From Allorhizobium ampelinum S4 (GTDB lineage Bacteria > Pseudomonadota > Alphaproteobacteria > Rhizobiales > Rhizobiaceae): 64,000 nucleotides of DNA. Positions 26,676 to 36,803 of the stretch are shown in pieces. The DNA is taken from the NCBI RefSeq assembly GCF_000016285.1, contig NC_011989.1, positions 1,119,001 to 1,183,000 on the forward strand. Direction: 5' to 3'. Position numbers and translations under genes: made by a program. The number at the start of each line of letters is the position of its first letter. The stretch's first letter is position 1. The notes beneath the pieces were generated by a model, which was not told where the DNA came from, searched no databases, and worked only from the letters and a program-made list of their open reading frames with translations.

Positions 26676-26684
26676 CGAACCCTG

Positions 26685-28091
26685 ATGTCGCGTGCCGGAT
26701 TTCTGTTCAAGTCTACCGCCGTCAGGCTTTCGGCGCTTTACATCATTCTTTTCGCGCTTTGCGCCGCTCTTCTGGTGATCTATGTCACGGCGCTTTCGGA
26801 ACGGCTGCTCAATCAGCAGACGCGAGAGAGCCTGCAACAGGAAGTGACCGAAATCGAGCGCGCTTATGAAAAAGGTGGCGTCGAAAATCTGCTGCGGCTG
26901 ATGGAACGGCGCATGCGCCAGCCCGGTGCCAATCTCTATGTCATTGCCGGGCCAAATGGCGAGTTTCTGGCGGGCAATGTCAGCTCCGTCGAGCCGGGCG
27001 TGCTGGATCGCGAGGGCTGGACGAATTTTCCCTTCGCTTATAACCGCTATGCCGAAACAGGGCCTGCCCGCCCGCATCTGGCGATTGCCAATGTGCTGGC
27101 GCTGGACAATGGGCTGCGCATTCTGGTCGGGCGGGATCTGGGTGAGCCGACCAAATTCCGCATTCTGGTGCGCAAGGCGCTGATGGTGGCGCTGGCGATC
27201 ATGGGGGCAGGGGCTTTGGTGATCTGGTTTGCCATTGGCCGCAATGCCCTAAAGCGCATCGATCGGGTCTCTGCCGCCAGCAAGAAGATCATGGCGGGCG
27301 ATCTTGGCCAGCGTCTGCCGGTCTCCGGTTCCGGCGATGAATTCGACCGGCTGTCGCGCTCACTGAACGACATGCTGGAGCGGATTGAAAAGCTCAATGA
27401 GGGCCTTCGCCAAGTCTCCGACAATATAGCGCATGATCTGAAGACGCCGCTGACCCGGCTGCGCAACAAGGCCGCCGATGCGCTGGCCGAGGATGATGAC
27501 CTGCTGCGCCGTCAGGCGCTGGAAGGGATTATCGGCGAATCGGATCAGTTGATCCGCACGTTCAACGCGCTGTTGATGATTTCTCGCGTTGAGGCAGGCT
27601 CGATTGCCGCCGAGCTTTCCGATCTTGATGCCTCCGGCATTGCCGCTGATACCGCCGAGCTTTACGAGCCGGTGGCCGAGGAGGCGGGCTATGTGCTGGC
27701 AAGCGCTATTGTCCCCGGCATCACTGTGCGGGGCAATCGCGAACTGATCGGCCAGGCGATTTTCAACCTGCTCGACAATGCCATCAAATATGCGGGTGAA
27801 GGCGGCAGCGAAATCCGCGTCGAACTGGTGAAGGCGGCGAACGGCGAGGCCCGACTCAGCGTCTGCGACCATGGCCCCGGCATCGCGGCGGAGCGCCGGG
27901 AAGATGTCGTCAAGCGTTTCGTGCGGCTGGATGAAAGCCGCAGCAAACCGGGCACCGGTCTTGGCCTGTCGCTGGTCGAGGCGGTGATGGCGCTGCATGG
28001 CGGCAGACTGGAACTGAGCGACACCAATTCTACCAATTCCGAGTGTCCCGGACTGACGGCCACCATGGTCTTTCCGCGTGTAACCGCATAA
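26685..28091 (+). CDS. HAMP-domain sensor histidine kinase
   Basis: A 468-aa kinase partner of the regulator just upstream. Membrane helices lie at about 13-35 and 162-186, with a periplasmic sensor of about 125 residues between. A HAMP domain is followed by the acceptor box SDNIAHDLKTPLTRL with His250. The ATPase domain has N box NLLDNAIKYAGE, DHGPGI and KPGTGLGLSLVEAV. The topology is EnvZ/CusS-like. It starts 9 bp after the regulator stop, so they form one operon. The signal is unknown. Confidence 0.9.
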   Translation: MSRAGFLFKSTAVRLSALYIILFALCAALLVIYVTALSERLLNQQTRESLQQEVTEIERAYEKGGVENLLRLMERRMRQPGANLYVIAGPNGEFLAGNVSSVEPGVLDREGWTNFPFAYNRYAETGPARPHLAIANVLALDNGLRILVGRDLGEPTKFRILVRKALMVALAIMGAGALVIWFAIGRNALKRIDRVSAASKKIMAGDLGQRLPVSGSGDEFDRLSRSLNDMLERIEKLNEGLRQVSDNIAHDLKTPLTRLRNKAADALAEDDDLLRRQALEGIIGESDQLIRTFNALLMISRVEAGSIAAELSDLDASGIAADTAELYEPVAEEAGYVLASAIVPGITVRGNRELIGQAIFNLLDNAIKYAGEGGSEIRVELVKAANGEARLSVCDHGPGIAAERREDVVKRFVRLDESRSKPGTGLGLSLVEAVMALHGGRLELSDTNSTNSECPGLTATMVFPRVTA

Positions 28092-28164
28092 ACTTCTCCC
28101 AACCCGCTATGGCCGCTTTGTAAAAGGCAGGACCGAATGAAAACAGGCGGGATGGAGGATGTGC

Positions 28165-31100
28165 ATGCCCAAGGACCAGCCCGTTTCGCCGGAAACCGTG
28201 TTTCTGCGCGATGTCGCCGAAGACGTCGTCAAACCGCTGAACAAAGTGGAGACCAAGGCTGTCCTTGCTGTGCTGAAGGAGCTTGGCAGGGACACGCCTG
28301 AGATCGCAGCCTTGCTTTCGGATGAGACGCCGCTCAAATCCTTCATTATCGCCGCCCTGACGCTTTCGCCTTATCTGCGTGAGACGGCGGCGCTGCGTCC
28401 TGATTTGCTTGTGCGCGCGCTGCATGCCCCTTTGGAGGCGAGCCTGAACGGGTTGGTGGAGCATGCGCGCTATGCCTGGCGACCGGAGCAGGGAAGAGTG
28501 CCGCCAACCGAGGCCATGGTGATGAGCCGGTTGCGTCAGGCCAAGCGGGGCCTGTCTTTTTTGCTGGCACTGGCCGATCTGGGCCGATTGTTTCATCCCC
28601 GCCAGACGACGCTATGGCTGTCGCGAATGGCGGATGCGGCAATCGCCTGCGCCATCGACCATCTTCTGCTGGCGGGTCATGAGGCGGGCAAGTTGCGGCT
28701 TGCCGACCGCGACGCGCCATCGAAACACAGCGGCCTGATCGTGCTGGGCATGGGCAAGCTTGGCGCGTTTGAGCTGAACTATTCGTCGGACATCGATCTC
28801 GTGGTGTTTTTCGAGCCGGATGCGGCAATCCTGGTTGCGCCCGAGGAAGCAACCGAAACCTATGGCCGGATGATGCGCCGGTTGATCCGCATTCTGCAGG
28901 AGCGCACCGGTGATGGCTATGTGTTCCGCACCGATTTGAGGCTGAGGCCCGATCCGGGGGCCACACCGCTTGCCATGCCGGTTGAGGCAGCGCTGATTTA
29001 TTATGAGGGACGTGGGCAAAACTGGGAGCGGGCCGCCTTTATCAAGGCCCGGGCGCTGGCAGGGGATCTTGCCGCCGGTCAGGCCTTTCTCAAGGAATTG
29101 GCACCTTTCGTGTTTCGAAAATATCTCGATTATGCGGCGATTGCCGATATTCACTCGATCAAGCGGCAGATCCATAGCCACCGGGGCCACGGTGCGATTG
29201 CGGTCAAGGGCCACAATATCAAGCTTGGGCGCGGCGGCATTCGCGAGATCGAATTTTTCGCCCAGACACAGCAATTGATCGCTGGTGGACGGATGCCGGA
29301 TCTGCGGGTGCGCGGCACCGAGGCAGCGCTGGCGGCGTTGGAACAGGCCCGCTGGATCGATGCGACTACCCGCGATGAGCTAACGGAGGCCTATTGGTTT
29401 CTGCGTGATGTCGAGCATCGCATTCAGATGGTGCATGACGAGCAGAACCACACGCTGCCGACCACGGAGGCCGAGTTGAAGCGCATCGCGCTGATGTGCG
29501 GTTTCGACACACCGGCAGGCTTTTCGCAAGCCCTGGAAAAACGGCTGCGGCTGGTGGAGCGGCGTTACGGTCAGTTGTTTGAACAGGAAGATGATCTTTC
29601 TGTGGGCGGCAATTTGGTGTTTACCGGTCAGAAGGATGATCCCGATACGCTGAAGACCCTGGAAAAGCTCGGTTTTCAGCGACCTGAAGACATTTCGCGA
29701 GTGATCCGCACCTGGCATTACGGACGCTACCGGGCCACGCAGTCGGTGGAGGCGCGTGAACGGTTGACGGAACTGACCCCGCGTCTCCTTAAGGCATTTG
29801 GCGAAAGCCGTCGCGCCGATGAGGCGCTGTTGCGGTTCGATGCATTCCTGTCGGGCCTTCCCGCCGGCATCCAGCTGTTTTCGCTGCTTGGCAACAACCC
29901 GGCCCTGCTGGAACTGATCGTTACCATCATGGCCGCCGCGCCCCGGCTTGCCGCCACCATTGCCAGCCGCCCGCATGTTTTTGATGGCATGCTCGACCCC
30001 GGTCTGATGGCCGATCTGCCGACACGCGATTATCTCGCCATGCGGCTCGATGCTTTTATTGGCGGTGTTTCGAACCACGAGGAATTGCTGGACCGCCTGC
30101 GGATCTTTGCCGCCGAGCAGCGTTTCCTGATCGGCATTCGCCTGATGACCGGGGCAATTTCCGGAACGGTGGCAGGTCATGCGTTTACCGATCTCGCCGA
30201 TCTGGTGATCGAGCAGGCCTTTCACGCAGTGTGCCGCGAAATGGAACGGGTCCATGGCCGGATCAAAGGTGGCCAACTGGCACTGGTGGGCATGGGCAAG
30301 CTCGGCTCGGGTGAGCTGACGGCAGGCTCTGACGTCGATCTGATCGTGCTTTATGAGTATGACGAGGATGCAGGAGACAGTGGCAGGGAGGGCGATGGCG
30401 TAAAGCCACTCGATCCCGTGCGCTATTATACCCGCCTGACCCAGCGGTTGATTGCCGCGTTATCCGCGCCAACCGCCGAAGGTGTGCTCTATGAAGTGGA
30501 TATGCGGCTGCGTCCTTCCGGCAATAAGGGGCCAGTGGCAACGCGGCTTCGAGCGTTCGAGCGCTATCAGCGTGAGGAGGCCTGGACCTGGGAGCATATG
30601 GCACTGACTCGCGCCCGGCTGATCACCGGCGATGGCCCACTGGTTGCAAGGGCTGAAACCATCATTGCCGATGTTCTGGCACTGAAACGCGACCGCGCTG
30701 CGATTGCTGCCGACGTCAGCGAGATGCGCGGCATGATCGATAGCGAAAAACCGCCGAAGGACGGATGGGACTTGAAGCTCATGCCGGGCGGATTGGTGGA
30801 TCTGGAGTTTCTCGCCCAATATCTTGCCCTGGTGGCTCCGAACGATAGATTGAAAGCGCTGGCCGGGCCGGGATTTTCACAGACGGATATCACCACTGTC
30901 CAGCGTTTGAAACAGGGCGGGGGGCGGGTGATGGAGGCCGGTGATCTCGATCTCTGCCTTGCGGCCCTCACGCTCTACACAGAACTGTCGCAGGCAATCA
31001 GGGCTTGTGTCGAGGGAGGATTCAGGCCGCAGGATGCACCGGCGGGCCTGATCGATGTCGTCCTGCGGGTTGCCGATTGCCCGGACCTGAAAGTGCTGGA

Positions 31101-31170
31101 GGCCGAGTTGAAACGCCTGTCCAAGGCGGTTCGGCGGATTTTTCAGACGGTTGTCAGCACCCGGCCCTGA
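28165..31170 (+). CDS. glnE: Bifunctional glutamine-synthetase adenylyltransferase GlnE
   Basis: A 1001-aa protein that attaches AMP to glutamine synthetase and removes it, tuned by PII and glutamine. Two nucleotidyltransferase domains are visible: the N-terminal deadenylylase with GMGKLGAFELNYSSDIDL (about 193-210) and the C-terminal adenylylase with GMGKLGSGELTAGSDVDL (about 710-727). Each metal site is the GS-x-D-x-D or SSDIDL pattern. Start ATG 28165 is preferred over ATG 28159 because GGAGG sits six bases before it. Its last 28 bases overlap the convergent pleC gene. Confidence 0.95.
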   Translation: MPKDQPVSPETVFLRDVAEDVVKPLNKVETKAVLAVLKELGRDTPEIAALLSDETPLKSFIIAALTLSPYLRETAALRPDLLVRALHAPLEASLNGLVEHARYAWRPEQGRVPPTEAMVMSRLRQAKRGLSFLLALADLGRLFHPRQTTLWLSRMADAAIACAIDHLLLAGHEAGKLRLADRDAPSKHSGLIVLGMGKLGAFELNYSSDIDLVVFFEPDAAILVAPEEATETYGRMMRRLIRILQERTGDGYVFRTDLRLRPDPGATPLAMPVEAALIYYEGRGQNWERAAFIKARALAGDLAAGQAFLKELAPFVFRKYLDYAAIADIHSIKRQIHSHRGHGAIAVKGHNIKLGRGGIREIEFFAQTQQLIAGGRMPDLRVRGTEAALAALEQARWIDATTRDELTEAYWFLRDVEHRIQMVHDEQNHTLPTTEAELKRIALMCGFDTPAGFSQALEKRLRLVERRYGQLFEQEDDLSVGGNLVFTGQKDDPDTLKTLEKLGFQRPEDISRVIRTWHYGRYRATQSVEARERLTELTPRLLKAFGESRRADEALLRFDAFLSGLPAGIQLFSLLGNNPALLELIVTIMAAAPRLAATIASRPHVFDGMLDPGLMADLPTRDYLAMRLDAFIGGVSNHEELLDRLRIFAAEQRFLIGIRLMTGAISGTVAGHAFTDLADLVIEQAFHAVCREMERVHGRIKGGQLALVGMGKLGSGELTAGSDVDLIVLYEYDEDAGDSGREGDGVKPLDPVRYYTRLTQRLIAALSAPTAEGVLYEVDMRLRPSGNKGPVATRLRAFERYQREEAWTWEHMALTRARLITGDGPLVARAETIIADVLALKRDRAAIAADVSEMRGMIDSEKPPKDGWDLKLMPGGLVDLEFLAQYLALVAPNDRLKALAGPGFSQTDITTVQRLKQGGGRVMEAGDLDLCLAALTLYTELSQAIRACVEGGFRPQDAPAGLIDVVLRVADCPDLKVLEAELKRLSKAVRRIFQTVVSTRP

Positions 31171-33515
31171 GCGGCGGATTTGCGGCAGGGGGGAAGTGGC
31201 GAGGGGCTATCCGGCACGTTGATCGAAACGACCGTCCCCTTGCCCTCGCGTGAGCGAATCCGCAGGCTGCCGCCATGCAGCATGATCAGCGAGCGGGAAA
31301 TCGCCAGACCCAGGCCCGATCCGCCCTTGCTCTTGGCATATTGGCTCTGCACCTGCTCGAAGGGCTGGCCGATCTTGCTGATGGCCTGTTTGGGGATGCC
31401 GATGCCGGTATCCGACACCAGAAGCCGCACGGCACCATCGATCTTGTGGGCGCGCACGGAAATCCGTCCGCCTTCATTGGTGAATTTCACTGCGTTCGAC
31501 AGGATGTTGAGCAGGATTTGCTTCAGGGCGCGCCGGTCGGCGGTCATGGCCAGGCCCGAAGCGATGCGTTGTTCGATAGCGATATTCTTGTCCTTGGCGG
31601 AAATCGTCGTCAGCCGCAGGGTCTCATCAATCAGCGAGGCGAAATCGACATTTTCGCATTTCAGCAGCATATGGCCTGCCTCAATCTTCGACATGTCGAG
31701 AATGTCGTTGATGACGTTGAGAAGGTGCTTGCCGCTATCGTGGATATCGCGCGCATATTCACCGTATTTCGGCGAGCCGATCGGCCCGAACATGCCGGTG
31801 GAGAGGATTTCGGAAAAGCCGAGGATAGCGTTGAGCGGCGTGCGCAACTCATGCGACATATTGGCGAGAAATTCCGACTTGGCCTTGTTGGCCGCTTCGG
31901 CGCGTTGCTTTTCGGCCAGATATTTCTCGTTGGCTTCCGACAGTTCCGCCTTTTGCCGTTCCAGCTTTTTCTGCGACGAAGACAGGTCGCCAATGGTCGC
32001 CATCAGCCGGCGCTCTTGCTCGCGCAGCCGCTCCTGATGGCGCTTCAGCAGGGTAATATCGGTACCGACAGAGACCAGGCCACCATCGCGGGTGCGCCGC
32101 TCGTTGATTTGCAGCCAACGCTCGTCGGCCAGTTGTAGCTCGGTAGTCCGCGAGCTTCCCTTGGCCGAGGGATCGGCAATGCGCCGTTGAATGATGGGTC
32201 GGGCAGCCGCCGCATCGACCACGGCGCGCTCGACACCTGGCACCAGCACGCTATCGGGCAGGCCGTAGACATGCTGGAAATGGGCATTGCACATCACCAG
32301 CCGGTCGTTTTTGTCCCAGAGCACGAAGGCTTCCGAGGTGCATTCGATGGCATCGGCCAGCCGCTGGTCGGCCTCGGCATAGCGCTGTGCCAGCCGGTGC
32401 TGCTCCGTCACGTCCATCGCGATGCCGATCACATGCGGGCTGCCGGAACTGGTGCGGATCACCTGGGCGCGGGCGCGCAGCCAGACATAATGGCCATTGG
32501 CGTGACGCATGCGAAACACCTGGTCGATATGGCGGTCGCCATCCCGGCCAATGGTGCGGGCCAGCGCATAAAGATTGCCGTCATCGGGGTGCATCAGCCG
32601 GGCAGCGTCGGCAAAGCCGAGCGGTTCGTTGGACGGCGGTAGGCCGAGAATGTCAAACATCGAGCGCGACCAGACCAGTTTTCGGCTGGCGAGGTCGAAA
32701 TCCCACAATCCGCAGCGACCACGCGACAAAGCGGTTTCGACCCGGCGGTTGGAATCGACAAACACGTCAGAGGTTTCCCGCGCCCGTTTTGCCTGGGCGA
32801 AATAGGCATAGAGAATGCCCATCAGGATCAGCGAGATGGCCGAAAACAGTGTGACGTTGAGAGCGAGTTCCGCCCGCCAGTAATCGGCGGCGGATTTCAG
32901 CGAATGGGCGGCCAATACCAGTGCGCCGTCCGTGCCGGTTGGTGTCAGCACGGCGATATGGCGGAAGCCGTTGATGTCGGTTTCCACCGCGCCCGTCTGG
33001 TCTCCGAAATTACGGAGCACCGCGACTTGCGGAAACAGCGCCATGATCTGCATGCCGACAAAGCTGCTGCCATTGCCGGAACTGGCGACCACCCTGCCTT
33101 CAGGATCGAGCAAGAGAACGAAGCTTTCGTCATCAAGAAGATTGGGTGGCAAGAAGCGCTTGATCAGCGCTTCGGCCTTATCCCTGCCAAGTTCTGCCGG
33201 AAGCTCGGGGCCGGATGATAAGGCGGCCGCCGCCGCAGAGGCCATCATCGCGGTGGAATGACGGATGGCGCTTTCCATTCGCGCATATTCCGAGACAAGC
33301 CCCATGCCGCGTGCCATGGCGATGACGATCAGAAAAGCAACCACCAGAATAGGAATGACTTGGCGAAGAGCCGCATCAGTATTGGAAATCGAAAGGCTTC
33401 GGACGACGTATGCAACGCCTCCGTGGTTCTTGACCGCATCCAGAAATGACAGATATCCGGGAAATTCCGGTCGCAACCGATCATCGGCTGCGGTCGCCCG
33501 CTGCACGTTTGCCAT
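31143..33515 (-). CDS. pleC: PleC/DivJ/PdhS-family PAS sensor histidine kinase
   Basis: A 790-aa kinase. It has membrane helices at about 52-70 and 218-240 around a periplasmic domain, two PAS domains (about 260-375 and 385-490), a coiled linker rich in Glu/Lys, then the H box MSHELRTPLNAILGFSEI and an ATPase domain with DTGIGIPKQAISKIGQPFEQ and GGSGLGLAISRSL. This H box is typical of the PleC/DivJ group that acts on DivK and controls asymmetric division. In S. meliloti the gene next to glnE is, as I recall, pleC, which fits. It converges on glnE with a 28-bp overlap, and a CtrA-like site lies upstream. PdhS paralogues are an alternative. Confidence 0.75.
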   Translation of the reverse strand: MANVQRATAADDRLRPEFPGYLSFLDAVKNHGGVAYVVRSLSISNTDAALRQVIPILVVAFLIVIAMARGMGLVSEYARMESAIRHSTAMMASAAAAALSSGPELPAELGRDKAEALIKRFLPPNLLDDESFVLLLDPEGRVVASSGNGSSFVGMQIMALFPQVAVLRNFGDQTGAVETDINGFRHIAVLTPTGTDGALVLAAHSLKSAADYWRAELALNVTLFSAISLILMGILYAYFAQAKRARETSDVFVDSNRRVETALSRGRCGLWDFDLASRKLVWSRSMFDILGLPPSNEPLGFADAARLMHPDDGNLYALARTIGRDGDRHIDQVFRMRHANGHYVWLRARAQVIRTSSGSPHVIGIAMDVTEQHRLAQRYAEADQRLADAIECTSEAFVLWDKNDRLVMCNAHFQHVYGLPDSVLVPGVERAVVDAAAARPIIQRRIADPSAKGSSRTTELQLADERWLQINERRTRDGGLVSVGTDITLLKRHQERLREQERRLMATIGDLSSSQKKLERQKAELSEANEKYLAEKQRAEAANKAKSEFLANMSHELRTPLNAILGFSEILSTGMFGPIGSPKYGEYARDIHDSGKHLLNVINDILDMSKIEAGHMLLKCENVDFASLIDETLRLTTISAKDKNIAIEQRIASGLAMTADRRALKQILLNILSNAVKFTNEGGRISVRAHKIDGAVRLLVSDTGIGIPKQAISKIGQPFEQVQSQYAKSKGGSGLGLAISRSLIMLHGGSLRIRSREGKGTVVSINVPDSPSPLPPCRKSAAQGRVLTTV

Positions 33516-33612
33516 TGTCCCTGCCTTGATCCCTCGTCCTGATTCGGCGCGCCGCTCGCTCCAAATCTAACCTAATGAATCATCAGGGATTCTTCCTGTC
33601 CAGTCGAAAAAA

Positions 33613-33627
33613 CTAACCGCTTGTTAA
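33613..33627. promoter_or_regulatory. CtrA-like half-site pair upstream of pleC-like gene
   Basis: CTAA-N7-TTAA on the plus strand (TTAA-N7-TTAG on the minus) lies about 100 bases upstream of the kinase start. The alphaproteobacterial CtrA box is TTAA-N7-TTAA, so this is one mismatch away. A cell-cycle kinase under CtrA control is plausible. The match is by eye only. Confidence 0.4.
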
Positions 33628-33741
33628 CCTCTTGCGAAGAATCAGCTTTTCATGATCGCGTGACTGTTGCAGCCGCACATATCAGGCCTCGAATCAGGCC
33701 TGCGCTGCCAGCACATGAGCATTCACTCCAGGCTTGCGCAG

Positions 33742-33777
33742 AAAAAAGGGGCGGACGCATGTGCGACCGCCCCTTTG
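33742..33777 (-). terminator. Rho-independent terminator of pepN
   Basis: A strong hairpin AAAGGGGCGG/CCGCCCCTTT with an inner CGCA-TG-TGCG stem is followed, on the minus strand, by a run of six T. It lies 24 bases after the pepN stop. The rest of 33516-33800 holds only the upstream region of the kinase gene. Confidence 0.85.
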
Positions 33778-33800
33778 GGAAGACCAAAAACGGGAGGCAT

Positions 33801-36479
33801 TCAGCCTTTCAGCATCCGCTCAACAATATCTCGGACATCGTTGGAAAGGCCGTTTGAGCTTTCGATAAGGGCAAGGGCCGCCCTGGCCTTGGCTGCACGA
33901 ACGGGCTCAAGCTTTTGCCAGGTGCGCATCGAGGTCAGCAGCCGGGCGGCAAGCTGCGGATTGCGCTTGTCGATGGCCAGAATTTCCTCGGCAAGAAAGT
34001 TATAGGCCTTGCCATCGGCGCGGTGGAAGCCGGTCGGGTTGGAAAAGGCAAAGCTGCCGATCAGCGCGCGAACGCGGTTCGGATTGCTGGCGTTGAACAG
34101 CGGATTTTGCATGAGTGCTTCAATCCGTTCCAGCGCACCGTGTCCCGGAATGGTGGCCTGGATGGAAAACCACTTGTCCAGTACCAATGCGTTCTGGGCA
34201 AACCGTGTCTGGAAATTGGCCAGTGCAGCCTGCGCCTCTTCCGTATCGCCGAAGTGATAGGCGAGAACGCCGAGCGCATGCGACAGGTCGGTCATATTGT
34301 CGGCTTTGCCATAGGCCTCGGCGGCCTTGGCCGGCTCGCCTTTAGCCTGAACGAGATAGCCAAGCGCGGCATTTTTCAGCGCTCTTTTGCCTGCGGCAGT
34401 AGCATCCGGACTGTAGGGGGTCTCAGTCGCCATGTTATCGTAAAGGCGGGCAAATAGATCCGCGCCCTCAATGGCGATATCAGCCAGCACCGCCTGGCGT
34501 GCCTGATGGATGGCGTCCGGGTCGATGTCACTGCCCAGTTCGCGGGCGATATCGGCTTCGCTCGGTAGCGCCAGCGCCTGGGCACGGAAGGCAGGCTCAA
34601 GCGCATCGTCGGCAATGATGGCAAGCAGGCTTTGTTTCAGGGCATCGCTTGCCGCGATGGATGCTTTATCGGTTGCGCTCTTGGCTGTGCCGCTCTTGGT
34701 GGAGAGTTGGCGCGCGTTGTCGCATAGAACCGGCAAGGCGAGGTCGGTCAGCGCCTGCCAGCGGGAGAACAGGTCGCTATCGTGGCGGGCGATCAGCGCC
34801 AGATCCGCACTTGCCTGGCTGAAATGCAGGATGACGGGTGCCGAAAAGCCCCGGTTGAGCGACAGGACCGGACGTTCCTTCACGCCTGAAAATTGGAATA
34901 CCTGCCGACGTTCGGTCAGATGCAGCACGTCGCCGCTGATTTCACCACCGTCCACGGTTGCTGTATCGAGTGGTGTGCCATCTGCCGCCAGAAGCCCAAA
35001 GCGCAGCGGAATATGCATCGGCTGCTTGTTGGGTTGGCCGGGTGTCGGCGGGATCACTTGTTCCAACTCGACAGTAAACAGGCTCGTGCCAGCATCGTAG
35101 TCGCAGGATACCGTCACATTCGGCGTACCGGCCTGATTATACCAGAGAGAGAACTGGGTAAGGTCGCGCCCGGAGACCTCCGCAAAACAGGCAACGAAAT
35201 CCTCGACCGTTGCCGCATCGCCGTCATGACGCTCGAAGTAGAGATCCATCCCAGCCTTGAACAGGTCCGGCCCGAGGATGGTGGCGATCATCCCGGTGAC
35301 TTCAGAGCCTTTTTCATAGACGGTGGTTGTGTAGAAGTTATTGATTTCCTTGTAGGTATTCGGGCGTACCGGATGCGCGAGCGGTCCGGAATCCTCCACA
35401 AACTGTTCGGCGCGCAAATGCCGGACTTCGGCGATGCGCTTGACGGCGCGTGAGCGCTGATCGGCGGAAAACTGGTGATCGCGATAGACTGTCAGCCCTT
35501 CCTTCAGGCAGAGTTGGAACCAGTCGCGGCAAGTGATGCGGTTGCCGGTCCAGTTATGGAAATATTCGTGGGCAATGATCGCTTCGATATTGGCATAGTC
35601 GGCATCGGTGGCGGTTTGCGGGTCGGCCAGCACATATTTGTCGTTGAAGACATTCAGGCCCTTGTTTTCCATGGCCCCCATGTTGAAATCCGACACGGCG
35701 ACGATCATGAAAATATCCAGATCGTATTCGCGCCCGAATACATCCTCATCCCATTTCATCGAGCGCTTCAGCGCATCCATGGCGTAGGCGGCGCGTGGTT
35801 CCTTGCCGTGCTCCACATAGATTTTCAACGCGACCTCGCGGCCCGACACCGTGGTGAACGTGTCCTCGATCAGGCCGAGATCGCCTGCCACCAGTGCAAA
35901 CAGGTAGCTGGGCTTGGGATGGGGATCAAACCATGCGGCAAAATGCTTGCCCTCGCCATAGCCCGCGCCACCCAGGAAATTGCCGTTCGACAACAGCAGC
36001 GGATTGGCTTGCTTGTCAGCGATGATATTGACGGTATAGACCGACAGCACGTCCGGTCGATCCGGGAAATAGGTGATGCGGCGGAAGCCCTCGGCCTCGC
36101 ACTGGGTGCAATAGATGCCGTTCGAGCGGTAAAGCCCCATCAACTGGGTATTGGCCTCAGGATTGATCAGCGTGGTAATGGTGATCTCAAAGGGTTCGGC
36201 AGCAGGAAGGTCGCGGATCGTCAATGAGCGCGCGGTGGCGCTGTAGCGCTCCGGCTCCAGTTCGATCTGGTCGAACAGCACGCTGGAGAGAACCAGATCG
36301 TCGCCGTCCAGCACCAGCGGTGCGGCGACATCGGCACCTTCACGACGATGGAAGATCAGGCGGGCCTCGACCTTTGTGTCTGTTGGATCAAGCTCGAAAG
36401 TCAGGTCCACTCGCTCCAGGACAAACTCGGTCGGGCGATAATCCGCCAGGCTGACAACCTGGCCCGTTTCTGTACGCAT
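33801..36479 (-). CDS. pepN: Aminopeptidase N (M1 family)
   Basis: An 892-aa zinc aminopeptidase releasing N-terminal residues from peptides in the cytoplasm. It has the exopeptidase motif MGAMENKGLN and the zinc motif HEYFHNWTGNR with His304 and His308, and the downstream Glu lies in LCLKEGLTVYRD. The C-terminal half is the helical PepN-type domain. ATG 36479 is used; a TTG three bases upstream is unnecessary, and AGGA lies eight bases before. Length matches gammaproteobacterial PepN (about 870-890). Confidence 0.95.
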   Translation of the reverse strand: MRTETGQVVSLADYRPTEFVLERVDLTFELDPTDTKVEARLIFHRREGADVAAPLVLDGDDLVLSSVLFDQIELEPERYSATARSLTIRDLPAAEPFEITITTLINPEANTQLMGLYRSNGIYCTQCEAEGFRRITYFPDRPDVLSVYTVNIIADKQANPLLLSNGNFLGGAGYGEGKHFAAWFDPHPKPSYLFALVAGDLGLIEDTFTTVSGREVALKIYVEHGKEPRAAYAMDALKRSMKWDEDVFGREYDLDIFMIVAVSDFNMGAMENKGLNVFNDKYVLADPQTATDADYANIEAIIAHEYFHNWTGNRITCRDWFQLCLKEGLTVYRDHQFSADQRSRAVKRIAEVRHLRAEQFVEDSGPLAHPVRPNTYKEINNFYTTTVYEKGSEVTGMIATILGPDLFKAGMDLYFERHDGDAATVEDFVACFAEVSGRDLTQFSLWYNQAGTPNVTVSCDYDAGTSLFTVELEQVIPPTPGQPNKQPMHIPLRFGLLAADGTPLDTATVDGGEISGDVLHLTERRQVFQFSGVKERPVLSLNRGFSAPVILHFSQASADLALIARHDSDLFSRWQALTDLALPVLCDNARQLSTKSGTAKSATDKASIAASDALKQSLLAIIADDALEPAFRAQALALPSEADIARELGSDIDPDAIHQARQAVLADIAIEGADLFARLYDNMATETPYSPDATAAGKRALKNAALGYLVQAKGEPAKAAEAYGKADNMTDLSHALGVLAYHFGDTEEAQAALANFQTRFAQNALVLDKWFSIQATIPGHGALERIEALMQNPLFNASNPNRVRALIGSFAFSNPTGFHRADGKAYNFLAEEILAIDKRNPQLAARLLTSMRTWQKLEPVRAAKARAALALIESSNGLSNDVRDIVERMLKG

Positions 36480-36803
36480 CAATATATCCTGATCGTCCTA
36501 TTGCAAATCGACTATACGCAAGCGTTTCGATGGAACGGGCCAGCGCAATTCATGGGTATGATGACATCAATTTCTGAACGATTGCTAAAATCCGATCTAT
36601 TATTGTCTATTCTTGATGGCACCAGATCATTTCCTTGTCTCACGAAAACAGAAAAATGAGCTATCTCATTGTTTTCAAAGATTTCCGTTTGCCAAAGCCG
36701 CATTGTACTTTTGTTGGAAATGCTCGAGAAATATCCTGGGCCGAGGTCTGGCTTTGGGTGTGCCGGCAGGTCTCAGCTGGAACCACCGGGGTATTGCCCT
36801 GGG
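36480..36803. other. Gene-free gap between pepN and chemoreceptor-like gene
   Basis: This gap holds the pepN promoter region on the minus strand. Forward ORFs of 60-80 codons exist, but none has a ribosome site, known motif or convincing codon use. Base composition is AT-richer than the flanking genes, and I see no strong hairpin. Confidence 0.5.
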
